Shown here piece by piece: positions 22,066 to 34,804 of a stretch of 64,000 nucleotides of DNA (position 1 is the stretch's first letter; each line of letters begins with the position of its first letter). Made by a program: the position numbers and the translations under genes. The DNA lies in contig KN880433.1 of assembly GCA_000934385.1 (NCBI GenBank), positions 62,001 through 126,000 of the forward strand. Reading direction: 5' to 3'. The notes under the pieces were generated by a model that saw only the letters and a program-made list of their open reading frames with translations, did no database searches and had not been told where the DNA came from. The DNA is from Cylindrobasidium torrendii FP15055 ss-10 (lineage: Eukaryota; Basidiomycota; Agaricomycetes; Agaricales; Physalacriaceae).

Positions 22066-24366
22066 ATGTTCAAAACAAGGACCCATGCTTTCCTAAACCT
22101 GAACGCGACTCGTCACTTCGCAAGGTCAACCCTGGCACAGGCTGGTAGAATACCTACAAGGCTTTTGTCAACAACATCTGGCGTAAACAAACTAAAGAAG
22201 AATTATTTGCCTTATGGCCTGGTTGCACTATCCAGCGGACTCATTGGCTACCTTTTGGCTCCTCAGTCTGGTTCTGTATCTACCAAGGACGAGTTCGAGA
22301 AATTTGGCTCCGCACAAGACTACGAGGACGCCATTGCTGAACTACGGTCTACTTTTAGGCAACGCGAAGGCCTTGTTACCACAGATCCCAGCGACCTAGC
22401 AATTCATGGGTACTCAACACACGACAATCACCATCCAGGTCTGTAACAATTTTCTATTGACTAATACATAACACTGTTGGGGACTGTAGTGACCGTATGC
22501 AGAAATCCCTTTTAGCGTCGTGACCTATCCCGAGTCTACAGACGATGTGGTAGAAATCGTCAAAATTTCCAACAAGTATCGTGTGCCGATTGTCCCATAC
22601 TCAGGCGCAACGAGTCTAGAGGGGCATACGCGTGGGGTGTGTACGCGTTATGAACTTCTTGCGAAGGCTCAGTCGTACGCTTTAGCATCCCACAGGAGGA
22701 ATTTGCATTGATGTGTCGGGCATGAACAAAATCCTTCAAGTAAACGGTATGTCTCCATTCATCAACCCACCTTTCTCTTCTGTGAACTCCTTTAGCCGCT
22801 GACTCTGACCTCGTCTGCCAACCGGGTGTGGGCTGGATGGATTTAAATGCTGAGTTACAGGAGCGAGGCAAGCACGCCAGTATGACCCTTCTTCACGTGC
22901 TAATCTATCTATACAGGCATCCAACTGTTCTTTCCTGTGCGCCCCGAGTTCTTTCTTTGCTCTGGAATGTCTTTCTCACGTACAACTAGCTTGATCCCGC
23001 ACCCAGCGCAACCATTGGCGGCATGTTAAGCACAGGCTGTTCCGGAAGTGAGCGACACAATGCCGCACTTGCCCAATTTCGCGGTTCTAATCCTCTTCAG
23101 CGAACGCGGTCCGATATGGGACCGCCAAAGGAGAATGGTTTCTGAACGCTGTACGCGCATCTTAATTCCCTCACATTCTGTGAACTCTAATGACCCTTTT
23201 CTCTAGACGGTGGTGTTACCCTCCGGAGAGGTCATCAAGACTAGAAGACGGTCGAGGAAGTCATCTGCAGGCTTCGATGTTACAAAGCTCTTCATCGGGG
23301 CAGAAGGAACGCTGGGCATCGTAACCGAAGGTAAGTCCCAGCAACGTTGTTTGAGAGTATCCTTCAAAAAAGCTGACCTGATACATAAAGTGACTATCCG
23401 TCTCGCGCCTCTCCTCCCAACGAATGTTGCCACCGTGCAATTCCCAAATGTCCGTTTAGCCAGTGAAGCAGTTATTGATATCCTCAATACGGGTGTTGGC
23501 ATTCGTAAGGTGATTCTGAGCCTGATTGGCAGTTTCTGACATGATTCAGAATGTATCGAACTGGTCGACGATGTCTTCATGAAGGCGACAAACGTCTTCG
23601 GCCAGTCTTCGCGTGTCTGGCCAGAGAAGGATGGTTTGTTTATCAAGATCCAAGGACCGTCAAAAGCATCTCTGGAAGAGACGGCGAAAATCGTGAGGCA
23701 AGTCGCTGAAAAGCACGGCGGCACGAACTTCACGCTCGCCAAGAGCAAGCAAGAGGCCGACGACCTTTGGACTGACCGGAAGAACGCGCATTATTCCGGT
23801 CTGGCACTCAGACCGGGCTTCAAGGGATGGCCCACAGATGTATGGTATGACTTTGCGTCGGGCGAAAAGTGGCAAGGCTAAGGGCAATTGTCAGCGTCCC
23901 CATATCGAAACTTCCACAGCTTGTGGAAGAAACCAAGGCTGATCTTGCCAGCGTTGGCCTGGTTAGCCCCATTGTCGGCCACGCTGGAGATGGGAATTTC
24001 CATGCACACGTCCTCTATCAGACTGAAGAGGAGGCGAGCCTCGCGAGGGCGGCAGTCAAGCGGATGAATGCCCGAGCTGTGCGTCTAGACGGCACCTGTA
24101 CGTCCACGTTATGCGCGCGCGTGTCAGAATGCTAATGGCGCAAAGGCACCGGTGAACATGGTGTAGGTTTGGGCAAGAAAGAATACCTGACCGAAGAATT
24201 GGGCGAGGGCACCGTAGCACTAATGAAGCTCATCAAGAGGACAATAGACCCTTACGGACTATTCAATCCTGGAAAGGTGCGATTTCGGCTGTACCTAAAT
24301 GTTTGGCGGGGCTAATGGGATGTGCAGTTATACCCTGATTCAGAGCAAGGCAAAGATCGACAATGA
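22066..24366 (+). CDS. DLD1: mitochondrial D-lactate dehydrogenase (cytochrome c type, FAD)
   Basis: About 12 exons and roughly 560 residues. It oxidises D-lactate to pyruvate and passes electrons to cytochrome c at the inner membrane. The N-terminus is Arg/Ser-rich without acids (a presequence), followed by one membrane segment, [17 protein letters not shown]. The FAD-binding (PCMH) domain has [48 protein letters not shown] and [14 protein letters not shown]. The FAD-oxidase C domain has [15 protein letters not shown] and ends [27 protein letters not shown]. The stop is at 24364-24366. One intron (22868-22916) begins with GC (see findings). Choosing acceptor GCAG at about 22502 gives HPEIPFSVV in frame. 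Confidence 0.92.
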
Positions 24367-24454
24367 GCTCGAACCGGACTCTGCTTCTGCCCAAGGGTCT
24401 GAACGTTTATAGATTGACTTACACATCCTACATTCTAAATAGGACCCGTTCTCG

Positions 24455-25581
24455 TTATCCTAGAGGTGCATAGTTGAAATCTTTCACCAGCTCTGCCTGC
24501 CGACCCTCCGCAAACTTGAAGCTTCGGGCATGAGTTCGCTCGCGGGTTGATACAATAAAGGTTAAAACAACCTCAGGATCATGGTTTCCGTCCTGCATGG
24601 CATAGCCTGCAGCTAGCATTGCCGAAAATATGTCGTTATTTTCGATAGTTGCAGGAGAGATCCTCTCGAGGTCGTGCACGGATTCCAGATAATTGTGGCA
24701 AGCGAAGGTCACTCGTTTCAGAGATGAAAGAGACTTGTAACACTGGAAAGATTCCTTGCAGATATGAGCGTTAGGCCATAGAGCGCATATATGAAGATAC
24801 CTTGACTGTATTTCCATTGTCGAAATTGTAGGGAGAGGAAACGAAAGACAGCGATGAGACCTTGTCGAGGTGGGCGACGGCAAGGTTGTTGTAGAAGTCT
24901 TTCTGGTTAACTGATCCACCAATAAAGGATATGTTGCTGGCATTTGGACAATGTGCAAGGAAGTATCCAGATTCTTGGGAAAGGATAATCTTGTGGATTT
25001 TAGGGTATATTGCGAAAATGTTGCTCTGCGAGACCCAAGCTATAGGCGATTCCAGAATGCACAATTTGGTGACATTAGGGAGGAGTAGGAGGCAGTCTGC
25101 GAATGCGCGGAGGCTATCTGCCCATGGGTATGTTTCCTCGGCCTCGCCAAATGTAACATCAATGGAAATATCGAGGTAGATTTCCCTGTAATATATGTGA
25201 GCACATAGCTAGATGGTCGTCGGTCTACACACCTGACATAACTGTGAAGATGTGGGAGATGGTCTCTCATAAGTCGCGAACGCCTTTCCAACCGTTCTTG
25301 CAAACGCCGGTATCTGACTAAATTGTTGAGTTGTGGCGAGCGCACGGCCATTCGTATGAACCCTCACTGATGTTACTATCGAATGGAATGGTCACCTCGA
25401 ACTGTTGCCATAGGACAGGAAGTATCATTCGGCGCAACTGAGAGCAGGTCTCCGCCAACCGACGCGTATCTCTGCGAATGACTGTGCCGTGGATGTGTCT
25501 GTCGTCAAATTCCAATATCTTCAAGATAATTTCCGTTGGCATTGCCAGGATGGATGGCGCTGCTTGGTCTTGTGTGGCCAT
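24455..25581 (-). CDS. F-box protein
   Basis: Four exons on the minus strand, about 330 residues. It starts MATQDQAAPSILAMPTEIIL and continues KILEFDDRHIHG, the first half of an F-box that would dock on Skp1. TCSQLRRMILPVLWQQ follows as the second half. The rest alternates short leucine-rich strands typical of fungal F-box proteins (VTKLCILESPIAWVS, LDKVSSLSFVSSPYN, SLSSLKRVTFACHNYLES). Intron joins keep the frame at 25320-25367 and about 25186-25232. The third is about 24752-24798 and restores ESFQCYKSLSSL. The target is unknown. The start is divergent from Uds1, with 150 bp shared promoter. Confidence 0.7.
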
Positions 25582-25731
25582 GTCCAGTGATGAAGAAGAG
25601 CAAGCGTCGGACACCTGCGCCACTGCAAGCTGTATGCATTCGGTCGTCGATCGCCCCGGATACAAACAAGGCATCCCTCTGACTGTCAACTCTGACCGCT
25701 GTAAAGTTCACGGTTCTGGCCATCGGGAAAC

Positions 25732-28700
25732 ATGAACGGTGTGAAGCGCTTTCTTGGAGCGGTTACAAACTCAGAGGCAACGTCCCCGCCATCGTCGTCC
25801 AGTGCACTCCCGGCAAACGGCGTCCTCCCACTCCAGGTCAAGCCCGGACCTAACTGGCCGCCATCTTCTTCTCTTCCCGGCTCACCAACTGGAGGGACTG
25901 GCTCGCCTTACGCGAGCCCGAAGATGTCGACACAGGGATTATTTGTGCGAAAGAAATCCATACCGGCGGTCGATGATGCCCAGTTGCCTCCGTCCTCCGC
26001 CTATCCCATGTCCTCTCCTGGTGCAGGGCCATCGTCACCCCGGACGAACCCCAGTCGCATCGTGACCCGCAAGAATGTCACGTCCTCCCAGTCTTCGGAT
26101 ACAGCCCACAAGCGCACATCCAGCCGGCTTAATATTCGGGATGACCTGCTGCTCAGTTTACTCGCCTCGGACGCTGTCGTGGATAGTCGTGAATTCGAGA
26201 TTCTTAGCTCTGAGGAGGTGGACGAGCTCAAGAGGGTGCGCAATCGCAAGAGTCCATGCTCCGCGTCTCAATTTTGATTACAGGAACAACTACTTCTGTC
26301 ATCACGACTAGAGGCCATGCAGAAGAAACTCGCTCTAGAGACCAAAGTGCGAGACGCTGCGCTGTCTCTCTCCAAAGTGAACGCTTCCAATAGGAAGATG
26401 GCCAAGCAAACGGAAGAGCAACTTGCATCCGCTAGCCGGCGACTAGAAACGGCACAGAAAGAGTGGTGGAGGGTATCAGAGCAGGCAAACGACATCAACC
26501 GAAGGCTGCTTGAGCATCGTGCGGGCGTGCTGAGCTTTTCGATGCGTCGTATGGAAAAGAAGGCCGCAACACCTATTCCCACTGGTCCAGAGCCCACGCA
26601 TCATCGAAACCGGGATTCTGGCTATGAAACGCCCAATCGCAGCATCTCTCTGAGCCCGGTGCTCAGCGCTACATCAATACCCTTCGACGGCGCACATCTC
26701 TTCGCTGGTCATGCGGACGCTGTCGTGCCTCTCACTAGTCGAGCGCCAGACCCACTAATTGTCAGAAACCTCGAGGACAAGCTCAAGGCTGCAACCGATG
26801 CCGTGGCCGTGGCTCACAGGAAGCAGGCGGATATGTCGCGAGAGCTGGAGATGGTGAAGCTGGGAAAGCAGGAGGCAGAAACGATGATGGATATCGAATT
26901 GCAAAATGCCCAAGACACGATATTGGCTCTGGAGGCGGAGCTGCCCAAGATGGAACAGCTTGAGGCAGATTTTGAACAACTTCTTGAAGAGAAAAAGAAA
27001 TGGGAGCATGCGCGCGCGGAACAGGACAACGAGATTCAAACTCTGCGAGGCCGAATACAGGAACTTGAATCGGCCTCCAATTTGGCGTCTGTGTCAAACT
27101 CGGACGCCGAACGTCTGCAGCTAGTCATGGACGAGCAGAGACGAAACTGGGACAAAGAGCGGGAGTCACTCGAAGCACAAAAGATGGAAGCGACTGCTCA
27201 ACTGCAACATGATCTCGACAAGCTCAAGGGTGAGGGCGATGCCGCCCTGCAGAACGCCAGGCGAGACTACGAGCAGGCGAAGGCCCAAGCCCAACAACTC
27301 GTCGCCCATCACTCTATCCCTGCACCGTCTGCAGACCATCTTCCTGACATCATCGCCGCCATTGGTCAGCACATTGCTCAAATACTGGGTTCAACAACCA
27401 AGCTGCAGGCCGAGATCACACGGCTAACCAGCGAGGGTGACGCAGCATTACAGACCTCCAGGAAAGACTACGAGCAGGCGACGGTCGCTGCCCAGCAGAT
27501 TCTCGCGCGTCATTCAATCACTCCTCCTTCTCGCAACGACCATCTGCCCGACATCATCGCTGTTATTGCCCAACATATTGTTGATTCAGCGTCCAAGGGC
27601 GAGTTGGAGAGACAACAAGCGGAGAGCGATGCTGCGCTGCAGAAGGTTTGGGCTGAACTCGAAGAGGGTACGGCCATCCTACAGCAGCTCATCCATCAGC
27701 ACAACATTCCTATGTTCACTCGGGAGACCACTCTCAAGGCCCTGCTGTCGTCGGTTGGCGCGCATTTAGGGAACGCGGGCTCGAAGACGGAGCTCGAGAA
27801 CCTTCGCCGTGCTGTGGAAAACGAGGCTGCGAAGAATCGTGCATTGTCTTTGGATGTAGAAGAAATCAGGCGGCAACGTGAAGAAGCGCTCAAGGAGTGT
27901 CACATTCTATCGGAGAGAGCCCAGGTATGCATATGCAACCCTCTCCTCTTCCTGCTGACACATTGATCTCGCAGGAACTACAGTTCGACTTTTCATCTGT
28001 TGAAGTGTCTGTTGCGCCGTCGAAGATGTTCCCTACCGCATTCACAGGGGAATCCGCCAAGATCGTTGACGTGCTTCGACCACTGTGGGCAATGCTTCCG
28101 TCTCCAGAGGCGCGAGCGGCCAAGTTCAACGGCCAGAAATTCCGCACTGGCTCTTCGCCGACACCGCCCTCACCTGGTGGTATTGGTGGCTCTCGGTCAC
28201 TATCAGACCTCGATGTTCGCTCTCTCAAAACCTTGTATGGGCCCAATGGAAGTTCGTCGGTAGCGACAACGCCAGTCACACCAAACTCTTCTGCGTTCAC
28301 TGTTGAGGGCTTCGCTGCTCGTGTCAAGGCGCTAGTCATTGATGATCGTTCCATTATTGAGCGGTTGATTCGGTTCGCCCAGGCCCACGACACCTTGAGG
28401 AAGACCGCCGACAGAGCCCAGAAACTTGCTCAAGAAGGCAGCACTGCACTCGAGACCTATCAAAAGCAAGTTCGCAATTTGGAGGAGCGCAACATGTCAC
28501 TTTCTCAGCGTTATGCTGCCCTGTAAGTCCACATGAATTGTCGAATAATGCCCACTGACCATTTTTTTCAAGGGAGGAACATGTTCAGGAGCTCCGTGAC
28601 AGTGTCGATAAGATCACAGCCGAGAAGCTTGAGATTGAGACTCAGGCGGCGGAACAGGCGGAGACGTGCGCGCAGCTTACAGAGGCGAACAACACGCTGA

Positions 28701-28933
28701 GTGCAAGGACACTTACGCTAGCCGAAGAGGCTGCCTCTGCTCCGGAAGCCATCAAGAAGCAGCTAGAGGCGCAGCTTGCTGAGTCGAAGGCGGCACTCAA
28801 GGATGCGCAGGAGCACCTTGAGATAATCGCGACCTCTGAGCAGGCTCAGAAGGCTGCGCTTCTCGATGAACTGAACAGCATGCAGACGGATAACGCCAAT
28901 CTGAGAGCGCAACTACGGGCGATGAAGAAGTAA
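25732..28933 (+). CDS. Uds1 (up-regulated during septation) coiled-coil protein
   Basis: About 1,015 residues in four exons (introns near 26230-26281, 27925-27975 and 28525-28573). The first 130 residues are Ser/Pro-rich. The Uds1 domain follows and crosses the first intron: IRDDLLLSLLASDAVVDSRE, FEILSSEEVDELKREQLLL and KLALETKVRDAALSLSKVN. The remainder is long coiled coil (LEAELPKMEQLEADFEQLL and many heptads) broken by Pro/Ser linkers. In fission yeast the family member is induced at septation, and related proteins act at the division site. Localisation here is inferred. The coiled-coil region contains three copies of a module of about 65 residues (see findings). Confidence 0.85.
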
Positions 28934-30471
28934 TAAGCTGGGTTGTTTGTGGATAATGTCCTTGATTGGAATATAGGTATCGCTTACTCTCCTTCCTTCC
29001 CCGAAGACAGCGCGTCTTATTGGTTAATATACCCTTTGGCACAACTACCTATAGCTATTTCGTCTCTCCTTCATCCAGATTGAACAGTATCCTTATTACA
29101 ATATGATTTCTAACGCATGTAGACCGTCTGAAACTATGCTTAACAGGGAAGAGAAGAGCGCTGTCGAGGGCATCCAACACTGAAGCAAAGGGACTGAAAT
29201 TGGAATATTCAAATCTGGAGCGATGTAGGGCGCGCGACAAAAGGACTTTGATTACAAAGTTGACGCCGCCAAATGATCACGAAGGGTCAGTCCAGGCCCA
29301 TGAAGTGTTCGATTGTCCAACCTATCAGCGTGTCTAACGTTCAACGTTAACGCCAGCTTCGAGCCGAGGGCAAGCCTTATTAAGATAGCTTGGAACATTG
29401 TGCAATATTGTTGCTTAGACTACAAACTCGAAGATGCAAACTACGGAACTGAGACGTCGTTACCGCAGCCCTTGAATGCCAGTGTTATGTGGACCTTTGC
29501 CATAGTCACGAATTATAAGACGTTTAGTCCTCGCCGAGACTTCCCGAGCGCGGACTAGCCCATGCTTCTGGCATGTGGGCATGATTACGGTTGCGGCGCA
29601 GGCAAGTACAGTAGCATCTGACGAGAACCAGAATGACCTTTGTGATACGGGCATAGGCCAACGCGTAGCCCTCCAAAACGTTGGGATTCAAGTCGGTTTG
29701 GCGCTCACTGGAGACGCGCCCCAAAATGAGTCGCGTATACGTGGCTATCAGACCATGTCATGTGGCCGTCGCAACTGTAGCCGTGTCATGATCGGGCCAA
29801 AATGAAATGCACCAAAAATTCACCAAATTATTATTATTATTCTGGCGGAAAGTCCAACCATAGCACCACAGAGGTCGGTCGGACCATCACAGCATGGTGA
29901 ACCGCTCTTTCATTAGGATAGGGCAACTTTCCTGCGAACCTCGAAGACCTTTTGTTGGAGACGCCCCATCATCTATGGAGCTCCAGGAGGACGTAACCCC
30001 GATCAACAGTCGTGTTTGTTGACGCCGCCTTACCGCCGTGGCTCGTCAGTTAGTCGGTCGAATGCTTGATGCCCCGTATCTCACCTCGCTGCGAGTTTTA
30101 TAGGCATACTCACTTCCTGAAGTTCAAAGGAGCCTACAAAAGCATACCCACGAATTGCCATTGGATTTTCCTCTGAAATTAATGTTATCGGGCAATTCTG
30201 ATTTCGTAAGCAGGGTGTAGGGCTCGATACCCTTTGCCCAGGTGGCTGTGTTGTCGCTTCCTTTTTGAGATGCGGATCAGATTATAAAGAGGTCCCCCAT
30301 CTCGACTTGCGACCACTCATATCGAAACCACCACCATCAACCGTAAGTAGCGTCTTGGTCGTCCCTTTCGCCCGCTCACTATCTCGCAGTCATCTCAATC
30401 CCTCCATAACAATTACAGTGAGTTTCTGACGCGCTCTGACACGCGTCTATCACGCTGATTATATCTCCCAG
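28934..30471. other. long intergenic region and 5' leader of the 14-3-3 gene
   Basis: About 1.5 kb without a recognisable gene. It contains an (ATT)5 microsatellite at 29827-29841. A TATAAA box lies at 30283-30288. Two probable leader introns follow, at 30343-30389 (GTAAGT...GCAG) and 30418-30471 (GTGAGT...CCCAG), the second ending exactly before the ATG. Open frames at 29313-29805 show no family features. Confidence 0.6.
30283..30288 (+). promoter_or_regulatory. TATA box of the 14-3-3 gene
   Basis: TATAAA about 190 nt before the ATG. After removal of the two leader introns the mRNA leader would be short, which fits transcription starting near 30310. Inferred from motif and position. Confidence 0.5.
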
Positions 30472-31384
30472 ATGCCTGAGACCCGTGAAGATTCTGTCTA
30501 CCTCGCCAAGCTCGCTGAGCAGGCAGAGCGCTATGAAGGTATGTCGCGGTCGCGTTCAATTGGGCGTCGCGTCTCATCATGCGATTTCAGAGATGGTTGA
30601 GAACATGAAGCGCGTCGCTTCGTCCGACCAGGAGCTCACCGTAGAGGAGCGCAATCTGCTTTCGGTTGCCTACAAAAACGTCATCGGTGCGCGTCGTGCG
30701 TCGTGGCGGATTGTGTCCTCTATCGAGCAGAAGGAGGAGTCAAAGGGCAATGAGGCTCAGGTCACCATGATTAAGGGTTACCGCGAGAAGATTGAGAGCG
30801 AGCTCGCCAAGATCTGCGAGGATATTCTCGATGTCCTCGAGAAACACCTCATCCCCTCTGCGGCGTCTGGCGAGTCAAAGGTCTTCTACCACAAGATGTG
30901 CGTGTCCCCTCTCCCGATCTTTACCGTCCTTCTTATCGCCATCATAGGATGGGCGACTACCATCGCTATCTCGCCGAGTTCGCCACTGGAGACAAGCGCA
31001 AAGAGAGCGCAGACAAGTCGCTCGAGGCATACAAGGCCGCGTCCGATGTCGCCGTTACCGAGCTGCCCCCAACGCACCCTATCCGCCTTGGCCTCGCGTT
31101 GAACTTCTCGGTATTCTATTACGAGATACTCAACAGCCCCGACCGTGCTTGCCATCTCGCAAAGCAGGCGTTCGACGATGCGATTGCAGAGCTTGACACT
31201 CTATCAGAAGAGTCGTACAAGGACTCAACTCTCATCATGCAACTCCTCCGCGACAACCTTACCCTCTGGACTTCTGACATGCAGGATTCTGGTGCGCTTT
31301 CTCCGTCGTTGTTTGGCGTCCTTATTGATTTGTTTGGCAGCAGACCAGAAGGAGGAGACCGCGGAGGCACCTGCTGATGAGTAA
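30472..31384 (+). CDS. 14-3-3 protein
   Basis: Four coding exons (30472-30538, 30591-30897, 30948-31291, 31344-31384) give exactly 252 residues, the family length. It is a dimeric adaptor that binds phosphoserine/threonine motifs in signalling, cell cycle and metabolism. All signature blocks are present: [20 protein letters not shown] at the dimer interface, [26 protein letters not shown] and RR for phosphate binding, [30 protein letters not shown] and the second family signature [20 protein letters not shown]. The variable tail is acidic ([13 protein letters not shown]). Two introns lie in the leader. The last intron ends GGCAGCAG, a tandem acceptor that could add one Ala. Confidence 0.95.
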
Positions 31385-31701
31385 ACTGCCTTTGCCATTC
31401 CCCGCGTTGCTTCGTTGCATTACCTCACTCTTACCTGCATATCCCGCGCTGTCTATATTATCCGTAGTGTCTCGTCGCCCGTCGTATTTCATCATATCCG
31501 GTTAACTATTGGAGAAGAAATTGCATTATCAAAGTTAAATCATCTTTTTTAATGACTCTACGCGCGAATCGGATATTGGATTTGGATTTGGATTTGTGTC
31601 CTTCGTCTCGAATTACAGCGACTGACGAGTTTGTAAATTTGTGTTCCCTATGACCTTGGTCTGAACGCGTCTTTCCTTTACACCATCACGCGTTCGTGAT
31701 T
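31385..31701. other. intergenic region between 14-3-3 and Bst1
   Basis: 317 bp with a short 6-bp tandem (GGATTT x3, 31578-31595). No gene is seen. It holds the 14-3-3 terminator and the Bst1 promoter. Confidence 0.5.
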
Positions 31702-34700
31702 ATGCGGGCAAATGCTGTTGTGTCGCTAGTGTCTGTCGTATCATTTGCGGGTTTGCTTGGTTTCTATCTTGCAGCCATCAACGTCCAGCAAACTCTTTCT
31801 CCACAAGGATGCCGGATGTCGTGGATGTCACCGTCGTATATCCTCCAAACCGATTTTAACAGCTCGTGGACGACGCTGGCAGGGAGATATAGTCTGTGGT
31901 TGTACCGTGAAGTGGGATGGGAACCAACTGAAGTGCGCAAATGACAATGCAACCCCCGTAGTGTTATTGACACAGTAGCAGCTACATCTCCGACAACCAG
32001 TGCTCTTTATTCCTGGGAATGCAGGCTCATCCCACCAGGTGCGCTCAATCGCGTCGTCCGCGGTTCGCCAGTATTACAAGTCCCCACGCGTTCTGTCCCC
32101 CGAGTTTCAAGCAGAGACACTGAAGCCCGTGGACACCTTCGCTGGTAGGGCTACTTTCTGCTCATCTATGTGTGAGCTTACATGCAACTGCAGTCGAGTT
32201 CAATGAGGACCTTTCCGCATTCCATGGGCCTACTATGGACGCTCAAATTCGCTACACGGCCGATGCAGTCTCCTTCATTCTGTCTCACTACCCCGTTGGC
32301 ACCAAAATTGTGATCCTTGGTCATTCCATGGGAGGCATAGTCGCAACCTCTTTGCTTCCGTCAGACCAAATTGCCGCTATCATAACTATGTCAACTCCAC
32401 ACACGCTGCCTCCAGCCCGACTCGATGCCCGTATGGATGCATTGTACGCTCGCATTCGGCGCGTGTTAGCATTGGATTCGACGCCCATTCTATCGTTGTG
32501 CGGCGGAGCAACAGATATCATGATACCCTCCGAGACCTGTGTGCTTCCTCCTGCCAAGGAGTCAGTATTTCGGAGGACAGTGTTTACGTCTGCTCTGGAA
32601 GGCGCATGGACGGGAATTGGTCATCGTGAAATGGTCTGGTGCCACCAGGTGCGATGGCGCGTTGCTCGTGCGATGCTCGAGCTGCAGGGACTGGAGACGA
32701 GCGCCGCGCGAGGGAACGTCCTAGACCAATGGCTGCGCGACGGGACTCGATTGCCTGCTTTGAACCTCTCAACGGCCAGGGTCCGCTTCTCTAGAGAGGA
32801 ATACAATATCGCGGAGGCATCCCGCCCTTTGGTTCTAGTCAAACTCGACGAGCCTTCTTTACATCTCCTACCGCTCACTGTGTCTGACCATCTTACAATA
32901 CTCGTATCGAGAGGTCGTATAGCTCAGATCGGACCACAGGATGCAGTGTCTTTAGAGGTGAAGGTGCTGTCGTGTCAAAACATTGACAATGCTGGCGGCG
33001 TCGAGTGCGGCGCCGTTACGCCCGGCGCTGTGCGACTGATTCCAAGTCCTGTGTCCGGGCGCGAATTCCCTGTACCTAAAGAAGGGTCTGCAGAGTCGGA
33101 GGGGACCGTGTTTTTCGAGGTGGCTGGTTCCAGTCTCTCTGGGGGATGGATCGCTATTCAGGTGGAGCCAGTCGGCAAGCAAGGAGGCTGGGTTGTCGCG
33201 CAGATTGGTCCGGAAGACACGCGTCAAGACATGTCAACAACTGGTAAGTTCATCGCCGTTTATTGCGTCAATTTCTGATAGTATTTAGGTGTTGCCGCAG
33301 GACGCTCTACTGTCAACCTGCGCCCTGATGCCATGAAAACGACGGTGTTCTTTCCCAACTTACCGCAGGGTGCTCTCTTCGTTTACCGCGTAGTTCCTCA
33401 CTACTCAGTCGCGTACAAAGGAAGGTGACGTTGAACGATTGAAGAACGTCTTTGGCTGACACTTTACAGAAACAATGTTCCCGCCGCTATTGGCGCAACG
33501 TTCTGGCTTGTGGGAAATCCATTATTTTCCGCTCATCCCATACCAACAGCGCAAAATATTGCTGCACTCGCATAGCTCTGGTCCATTCGTGGATTCAGAG
33601 ACCATCGGCGGCCTCCAGTTTGACATCATTTCGTCCGGTTCTGGGCCATCTTCTATTTCACTTAAATTAGCGTGGTGGCCAACTCTTGGGCGATGGGCGT
33701 CCCGATACTTCACCACAGTCGCCTGCTTTGCAATTGCAGTGGTTTCCATACTGCTGTATGATTTTTGGACAATAGGAGAGGGAACTCCCGGTACGAGCTT
33801 TTGTAGATACACAACGGGATGTTAACAGCTGGTCATAGCCTCTTCTCGATCCGTTGCCCAATCTCTCCAGTATTTCCATCGCAGAAGGCTTCCCTGCCTG
33901 CTTATCGGATTATCTCTGCTTTCCTTCATGCCGCTTCCCCTTGAATACTTCCTGGGAAATACAGGAGAGCCATGGCTGGCGCCCCTAGCACCTATCATAT
34001 TGTTAATTTCGGTTGGCCTTGTCTCCACCAGTGCCCTCGTGCTATCTGTCCTATTATGGCCAATACAACGCATCTACCCACGTTCCCAAATCAAGTAAGG
34101 GCCTGTCGAGCTCTACTTCGCAAGTCGCTCAATTTCGCTAGGTCAAAGAAAGAAGGGCCATCTCGTGGCACAATCATATCGCTCCCACTAATCTCGCTGG
34201 CCGTCTTCTTGTTCATCCCATGGCAAGTAGCGTTCCTAGGATGCTGGGCTGTCCATTTCATGACCTGTGCTTGTTCTACCAACGCCCCTACGCCCCGCCT
34301 AGTAGAACTGCACTCAGCGGATGGCGAGGAGATGAGAACGACGGCACATCCGCTACCAGCCCCGTCGACACTCGAATATAACTGTAACATCCATATCTTG
34401 CTTCTTCTGACATGGCTTCTCCCTATATCAGCGCCCGTGCTGGTTGTATGGGTCCGAACGCTGGCCACCGCGGGGCTTACGACGCCATTCGATGGAGACC
34501 ATTTCGTGTTGAACGTTGCACCGTTCTTGATTCTGGTCGATTTCATCTCACATTCAGGCGTCGAAGCTCTCTTCAGGAAGCACAGGTACGTACAATTCAT
34601 AGCCGCATGAGCTACTAAGTTGAGCGTTTCTCCAGATTTGAAGGGATAATATCAAGTCGATGGGGTTTCTTGTTTGTGGCTGCTGTAGCTACCATTTATG

Positions 34701-34804
34701 GGACACGAAAAACATACATGGTGTTCGATGCTGCCACGGCTGCAATAGGTTTGATGGTGTTGTTGAGGGTGGCACCTGCCTATTGGAATGCGGTATATCG
34801 TTGA
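31702..34804 (+). CDS. BST1: GPI inositol-deacylase (Bst1/PGAP1)
   Basis: About 900 residues, multi-exon, an ER membrane enzyme. It removes the acyl chain from inositol of GPI anchors, needed for ER export of GPI proteins. The N-terminal membrane segment VVSLVSVVSFAGLLGFYLAA is followed by PVLFIPGNAGSSHQVRSIAS, then VEFNEDLSAFHG. The lipase motif is VILGHSMGGIVATSL with the catalytic Ser. C-terminal exons encode several membrane helices: FTTVACFAIAVVSILLYDFW, CLLIGLSLLSFMPLPLEYF, PIILLISVGLVSTSALVLSV, LPLISLAVFLFIPWQVAFLG, HILLLLTWLLPISAPVLVV. It ends RVAPAYWNAVYR at TGA 34802-34804. The exons ending near 33432 and starting near 33471 do not join in frame with ordinary splice sites (see findings). 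Confidence 0.88.

Noticed and set aside
29827..29841. (ATT)5 as part of a transposon end
   Set aside because: No inverted repeats or target-site duplication nearby; a simple microsatellite explains it.
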